From the NCBI RefSeq assembly GCF_000022145.1, contig NC_011891.1, positions 124,001-188,000 on the forward strand: a DNA stretch of 64,000 bases, read 5' to 3'. Of this stretch, positions 61,128 through 64,000 are shown in pieces. Made by a program: the position numbers and the translations under genes. The notes beneath the pieces were generated by a model that saw only the letters and a program-made list of their open reading frames with translations, did no database searches and was not told where the DNA came from. Each line of letters opens with the position of its first letter. Within the stretch, counting starts at the first letter, position 1. The stretch comes from Anaeromyxobacter dehalogenans 2CP-1 (GTDB taxonomy: Bacteria; Myxococcota; Myxococcia; Myxococcales; Anaeromyxobacteraceae).

Positions 61128-61823
61128 TTGGGTCTTCTCTTCCTAGGGCTCGTGGCGGGCCTCGCCGCCGTGGAGCGCAAGGGGTTCCTGCAGGCCATGC
61201 TGTCGCGCCCCATCGCGCTGGCCCCGGTGGCAGGCTGGGTGCTCGGCGACGCGGCGGGCGGGCTGGTGGTCGCGGCGCCGCTCGAGCTGCTCTGGCTCGG
61301 CGCCGTCAACCTCGGCGCGGCGGTGCCGGTGCACGAGGCGCTCGGCGCCGCCGCCATCGCCGGCGGCGCGGTGCTGGCCGGCCGGGCGGCCGGGTCCGGG
61401 GTCACCCCGGAGATCGCGGTGCTGGCGGTGCTGCTCGCGGCGCCGGTCGCGCTCCTGGGGCGGCGCGCCGACAAGGCGGTGGAGGGCTGGAACGAGCGGC
61501 TGGCGCGCCACGCCGAGGCGGCGCTCGCGCGCCACCGGGTGGCCGAGGCCGCGCGCTCGAACCTCTACGGCCTGGCCGCGCCGTTCGCGATCGCCGCGGT
61601 GCTCGCGCCGCTCTCCGCCTGGCTGGCCGAGGCGCTCATCCCGCGCTTCCTCGCCGCCGCGCCGGGCGCGGCCGCGCCGCTGCGGGTGGGCTGGTTCGCG
61701 TTCGCCGCGCTGGCCTGCGCCGCCGGCGCGAAGGCGCTCCGCTCGCGCGCCGCCCCCCGGCTGTTCTTCGCCGCGTTCGCCGCCGCCTTCGCGGCGCTCC
61801 TCACCTGGAGGCTGCTCGGGTGA
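61128..61823 (+). CDS. PTS EIIC component, mannose/sorbose family
   Basis: 231 residues. Hydrophobic, about seven or eight helices: LFLGLVAGLAAVERKGFLQAMLSRPIALAPVAGWVLGDAAGGLVV and LEALELLWLGAVNLGAAVP-like LELLWLGAVNLGAAVPVHEALG near 55-75 fit EIIC of the mannose family (LQxLW-type motif). The only sensible start is TTG at 61128; the upstream frame overlaps IIB and has no initiation signal. It forms the channel with IID. The stop overlaps the IID GTG (GTGA). Confidence 0.87.
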   Translation: MGLLFLGLVAGLAAVERKGFLQAMLSRPIALAPVAGWVLGDAAGGLVVAAPLELLWLGAVNLGAAVPVHEALGAAAIAGGAVLAGRAAGSGVTPEIAVLAVLLAAPVALLGRRADKAVEGWNERLARHAEAALARHRVAEAARSNLYGLAAPFAIAAVLAPLSAWLAEALIPRFLAAAPGAAAPLRVGWFAFAALACAAGAKALRSRAAPRLFFAAFAAAFAALLTWRLLG

Positions 61824-62587
61824 GCGCGCGCGTCCCGAGGGCCACGCTGGTGCGCGTCTTCTGGCGCTGCCTGTTCCTGCAGGCGGCCTGGAACCGGCGC
61901 GGCATGCAGAACCTGGGCTTCGCCTACGCGATCGACCCGGCGCTCCGCGCGCTCTACCCCGACCCGGCGCGGCGCGAGGAGGCGCTCGGGCGGCACCTCG
62001 GCTTCTTCAACTGCCACCCGTACATGGCCGCCGCCATCGTGGGCGGCGCCATCCACCATGAGGAGCGGGTGGCGGCGGGCGCCGAGCCGGGGCAGGCGCC
62101 GCTCGCCTACAAGGCCACGCTGCAGGGGCCGCTCGCGGCGCTGGGCGACGGCTTCTTCTGGACCGCGCTCCGCCCGTTCTTCGGCGCGCTGGCGGTGGTG
62201 GGGGCGCTCCTGCTCGGCGTCCCCGCCCTCGTCGCGGCGCTCCTCGTCTACAACGCCATCCACCTCGCCCTGCGCATCGGGCTGTTCCGCGCCGGCTACC
62301 TGCGCGGCGACGCGCTCGTCGGGACCATCGCGCACCTCAACCTGCCGGTGGTGGCCGACCGGCTCCGCGCCGGCGGCGCGGCGCTGTGCGGCGTGGCGGG
62401 TGCGGTGTTCCTCATGCGCGGCGCGGCGGTGGGCGGACCGCCGGCCGCGGCGCTCGCGGCGGCGGCCGCGGCCGGCGGCTACGCGGCGCTGGCCCGCGGC
62501 GCCCGCCTGCTCCCCACCGCCTACGTCGCCACCCTGGCCGGGGTCGGCGCCGCGCTCCTCCTCGGCCACCTCCACGGGAGCAGCTAG
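61820..62587 (+). CDS. PTS EIID component, mannose family
   Basis: 255 residues. RATLVRVFWRCLFLQAAWNRRGMQNLGFAYAI at 7-38 and FFNCHPYMAAAIVGGAIHHEER near 68-90 are the EIID signatures (helical cytoplasmic part), then GDGFFWTALRPF and about four C-terminal helices. GTG start overlapping IIC. The last 70 residues are rich in Ala and Gly. Confidence 0.93.
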   Translation: MSARVPRATLVRVFWRCLFLQAAWNRRGMQNLGFAYAIDPALRALYPDPARREEALGRHLGFFNCHPYMAAAIVGGAIHHEERVAAGAEPGQAPLAYKATLQGPLAALGDGFFWTALRPFFGALAVVGALLLGVPALVAALLVYNAIHLALRIGLFRAGYLRGDALVGTIAHLNLPVVADRLRAGGAALCGVAGAVFLMRGAAVGGPPAAALAAAAAAGGYAALARGARLLPTAYVATLAGVGAALLLGHLHGSS

Positions 62588-62589
62588 GG

Positions 62590-62862
62590 ATGCCGCACCA
62601 GGAGCGCACGTTCGTCATCGTCAACACGCTCGGCCTCCACGCGCGCGCCGCGGCGCAGCTCGTCCAGACCTCGAACCGCTACCGGTCCGAGATCCACGTC
62701 GAGAAGGACGGCATGCAGGTGAACGGGAAGAGCATCATGGGCGTGCTCACGCTCGCCGCGGCCAAGGGCTCGCAGATCACCGTGACCTGCGACGGCGACG
62801 ACGCCGACCAGGCCATGACCGCGCTCGCCAAGGTGATCGAGAACGGGTTCGGGGAGACATGA
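62590..62862 (+). CDS. ptsH: Phosphocarrier protein HPr
   Basis: 90 residues. Phosphorylated His17 in LGLHARAAAQ and the regulatory Ser48 in GKSIMGVLTLAAA, both intact, so both PEP-dependent and HprK-dependent phosphorylation should be possible. Starts 2 bases after the IID stop and overlaps EI (ATGA). Confidence 0.96.
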   Translation: MPHQERTFVIVNTLGLHARAAAQLVQTSNRYRSEIHVEKDGMQVNGKSIMGVLTLAAAKGSQITVTCDGDDADQAMTALAKVIENGFGET

Positions 62863-64000
62863 GCCGGTCGTCCGCCACCACGCTCGTCGGCATCGGCGCC
62901 TCGCCCGGCATCGCCATCGGGCGCTGCTGGACGATCGAGCGGCGGCGGGTGCGGACCCCCAAGCGCCGGCTCACGCCGGAGGAGGTCGAGGCCGAGCTGG
63001 CGCGGCTGCGCACCTCGCTCGAGATCTCCGACGTGCAGCTCGCCGAGGTGCGCGGCAAGGTGGAGGAGTCGCAGGCGCCGGGCAGCGCCGAGCACACCGC
63101 CATCATCGACATGCACCGGATGATGCTGAAGGACGAGATGCTCGTCCTCGAGGCGCAGCGGCAGATCCGGGAGGAGCGGCTCAACGCGGAGTGGGCGGTG
63201 AAGCGCGCCACCCGCAAGATCAAGAACGCGTTCCACGAGCAGGCCGACGACTACTTCAAGGAGCGCCGGGCCGACGTGGACTTCGTGGGCGAGCGGATCA
63301 TCAAGAACCTGCTCGGCCAGGCGCCGGACGTCGAGGACGTGCCGCCCGAGGGCGTGATCGTGGTGGCGCACGACCTCTCCCCCGCAGACACCGCGCTGCT
63401 CCTGCACGAGCACAAGGTGGCCGCCTTCGTCACCGACGCCGGGGCCAAGACCTCGCACACCGCCATCGTGGCGCGCGCGTTGGAGGTGCCGGCGGTGGTG
63501 GGGGTGGGCCGGGTGACCGCCGTCGCCGACCGCGGCGACTGGATCGTGGTGGACGGCGGGCGCGGGCTGGTGGTCATCAACCCGAGCCCGGGCGAGCGGG
63601 CCGGCTACGAGGCCGCCCGCGAGAAGCAGCTCGCCGGCGAGCAGGCGCTGCTCGCCACCCGCGACCTGCCCGCCCGGACGCTCGACGACCTCACCGTCCG
63701 GCTGGCCGGCAACATCGAGTTCGCCGAGGAGGTCCCGAGCCTGATCGCGCACGGCGGCGAGGCGGTGGGGCTCTACCGCACCGAGTTCCTGTTCATGGGC
63801 CGGTCCGACCTGCCCGGCGAGGAGGAGCACTACCAGAACTACCGGCGCATCCTCGAGGCGCTCGCGCCGCGCCCGGTCACGATCCGCACGTTCGACCTGG
63901 GCGGCGACAAGCTCCCGGCCGGCATGCGCGTGACCGCCGAGAACCCCGCGCTCGGCCTGCGCGCCATCCGCTACTGCCTGCGCCAGCCGGAGATGTTCCG
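62859..64000 (+). CDS. ptsI: PTS Enzyme I (phosphoenolpyruvate-protein phosphotransferase), cut by window edge
   Basis: The first 380 codons are visible. N-terminal domain VGIGASPGIAIGRCW, helical bundle, then the active-site His in DAGAKTSHTAIVARAL near residue 203, GVGRVTAV, VDGGRGLVVINP, and the start of the PEP-binding barrel (NIEFAEEVPSL, AVGLYRTEFLFM, RTFDLGGDK). The remaining part of the barrel is beyond 64000. Start ATG in the ATGA overlap with HPr. Confidence 0.95.
   Translation, partial: MSRSSATTLVGIGASPGIAIGRCWTIERRRVRTPKRRLTPEEVEAELARLRTSLEISDVQLAEVRGKVEESQAPGSAEHTAIIDMHRMMLKDEMLVLEAQRQIREERLNAEWAVKRATRKIKNAFHEQADDYFKERRADVDFVGERIIKNLLGQAPDVEDVPPEGVIVVAHDLSPADTALLLHEHKVAAFVTDAGAKTSHTAIVARALEVPAVVGVGRVTAVADRGDWIVVDGGRGLVVINPSPGERAGYEAAREKQLAGEQALLATRDLPARTLDDLTVRLAGNIEFAEEVPSLIAHGGEAVGLYRTEFLFMGRSDLPGEEEHYQNYRRILEALAPRPVTIRTFDLGGDKLPAGMRVTAENPALGLRAIRYCLRQPEMF

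Overview
The window is about 74% GC bacterial chromosome, densely coded, with many GTG starts and 4-base stop/start overlaps. Gene content points to a myxobacterium of the Anaeromyxobacter type: two multiheme c-type cytochrome proteins, an NtrC-type regulator, a Ser/Thr kinase, FHA-GGDEF and PilZ proteins, and an HprK/RapZ/mannose-family PTS cluster. The genus is inferred from gene content and composition, not from a database match. I saw no rRNA, tRNA, CRISPR array, transposase or prophage.

Layout. 1-4.3 kb: rimO (cut by the window edge), yajQ, RNase J and an exported protein. 4.4-9.8 kb: a UvrD/PcrA helicase, adenosine deaminase, an alkyltransferase and glgC. 10-15 kb: a single-domain response regulator, a pair of M16 peptidase subunits, a Cas4/RecB-like nuclease and an acetyltransferase. 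15-20.7 kb: a respiratory and regulatory block made of a 7-heme cytochrome c/cytochrome b fusion, a 12-heme cytochrome c, a sensor kinase and a sigma-54 activator. A good -24/-12 sigma-54 promoter lies just upstream of the fusion gene. 21-27.8 kb: a small membrane protein, an M14 carboxypeptidase, two nearly identical mreB genes and an S9 peptidase. 27.8-29.6 kb: a zinc-ribbon Ser/Thr kinase. 29.7-35.1 kb: ispE-spoVG-prs-rplY-pth-rpsF-rpsR-rplI. 35.2-41.9 kb: two small lipoproteins, two phosphoribosyltransferases, an anchored protein, a methyltransferase-like/coiled-coil protein and a PilZ protein. 41.9-48.8 kb: a GH57 glycosidase, FHA-GGDEF, an MFS exporter, galT and glgA; with glgC this gives much of a glycogen pathway. 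48.9-57.9 kb: a TPR-zincin lipoprotein, a lone SIR2-domain protein, thiO, a TetR regulator divergent from dinB, a nucleotidyltransferase, a phosphoesterase, a response regulator and a DHH phosphoesterase. 58.2-64 kb: hprK, rapZ, PTS IIA-IIB-IIC-IID, HPr and the start of Enzyme I.

Two themes run across the window. First, about twenty-two start codons lie only 6-12 bases after a TANNNT -10 hexamer, and about half of these have a -35 box (TTGCSC, CTGCGN or TTGACG-like) 16-18 bp upstream. Many mRNAs here should therefore be leaderless. Clear Shine-Dalgarno sequences are seen mainly at ribosomal and small-protein genes. Second, the 15-21 kb block looks like a self-contained regulatory circuit in which a two-component sigma-54 system, co-transcribed with a 12-heme cytochrome, could control the adjacent inner-membrane quinone/cytochrome complex.
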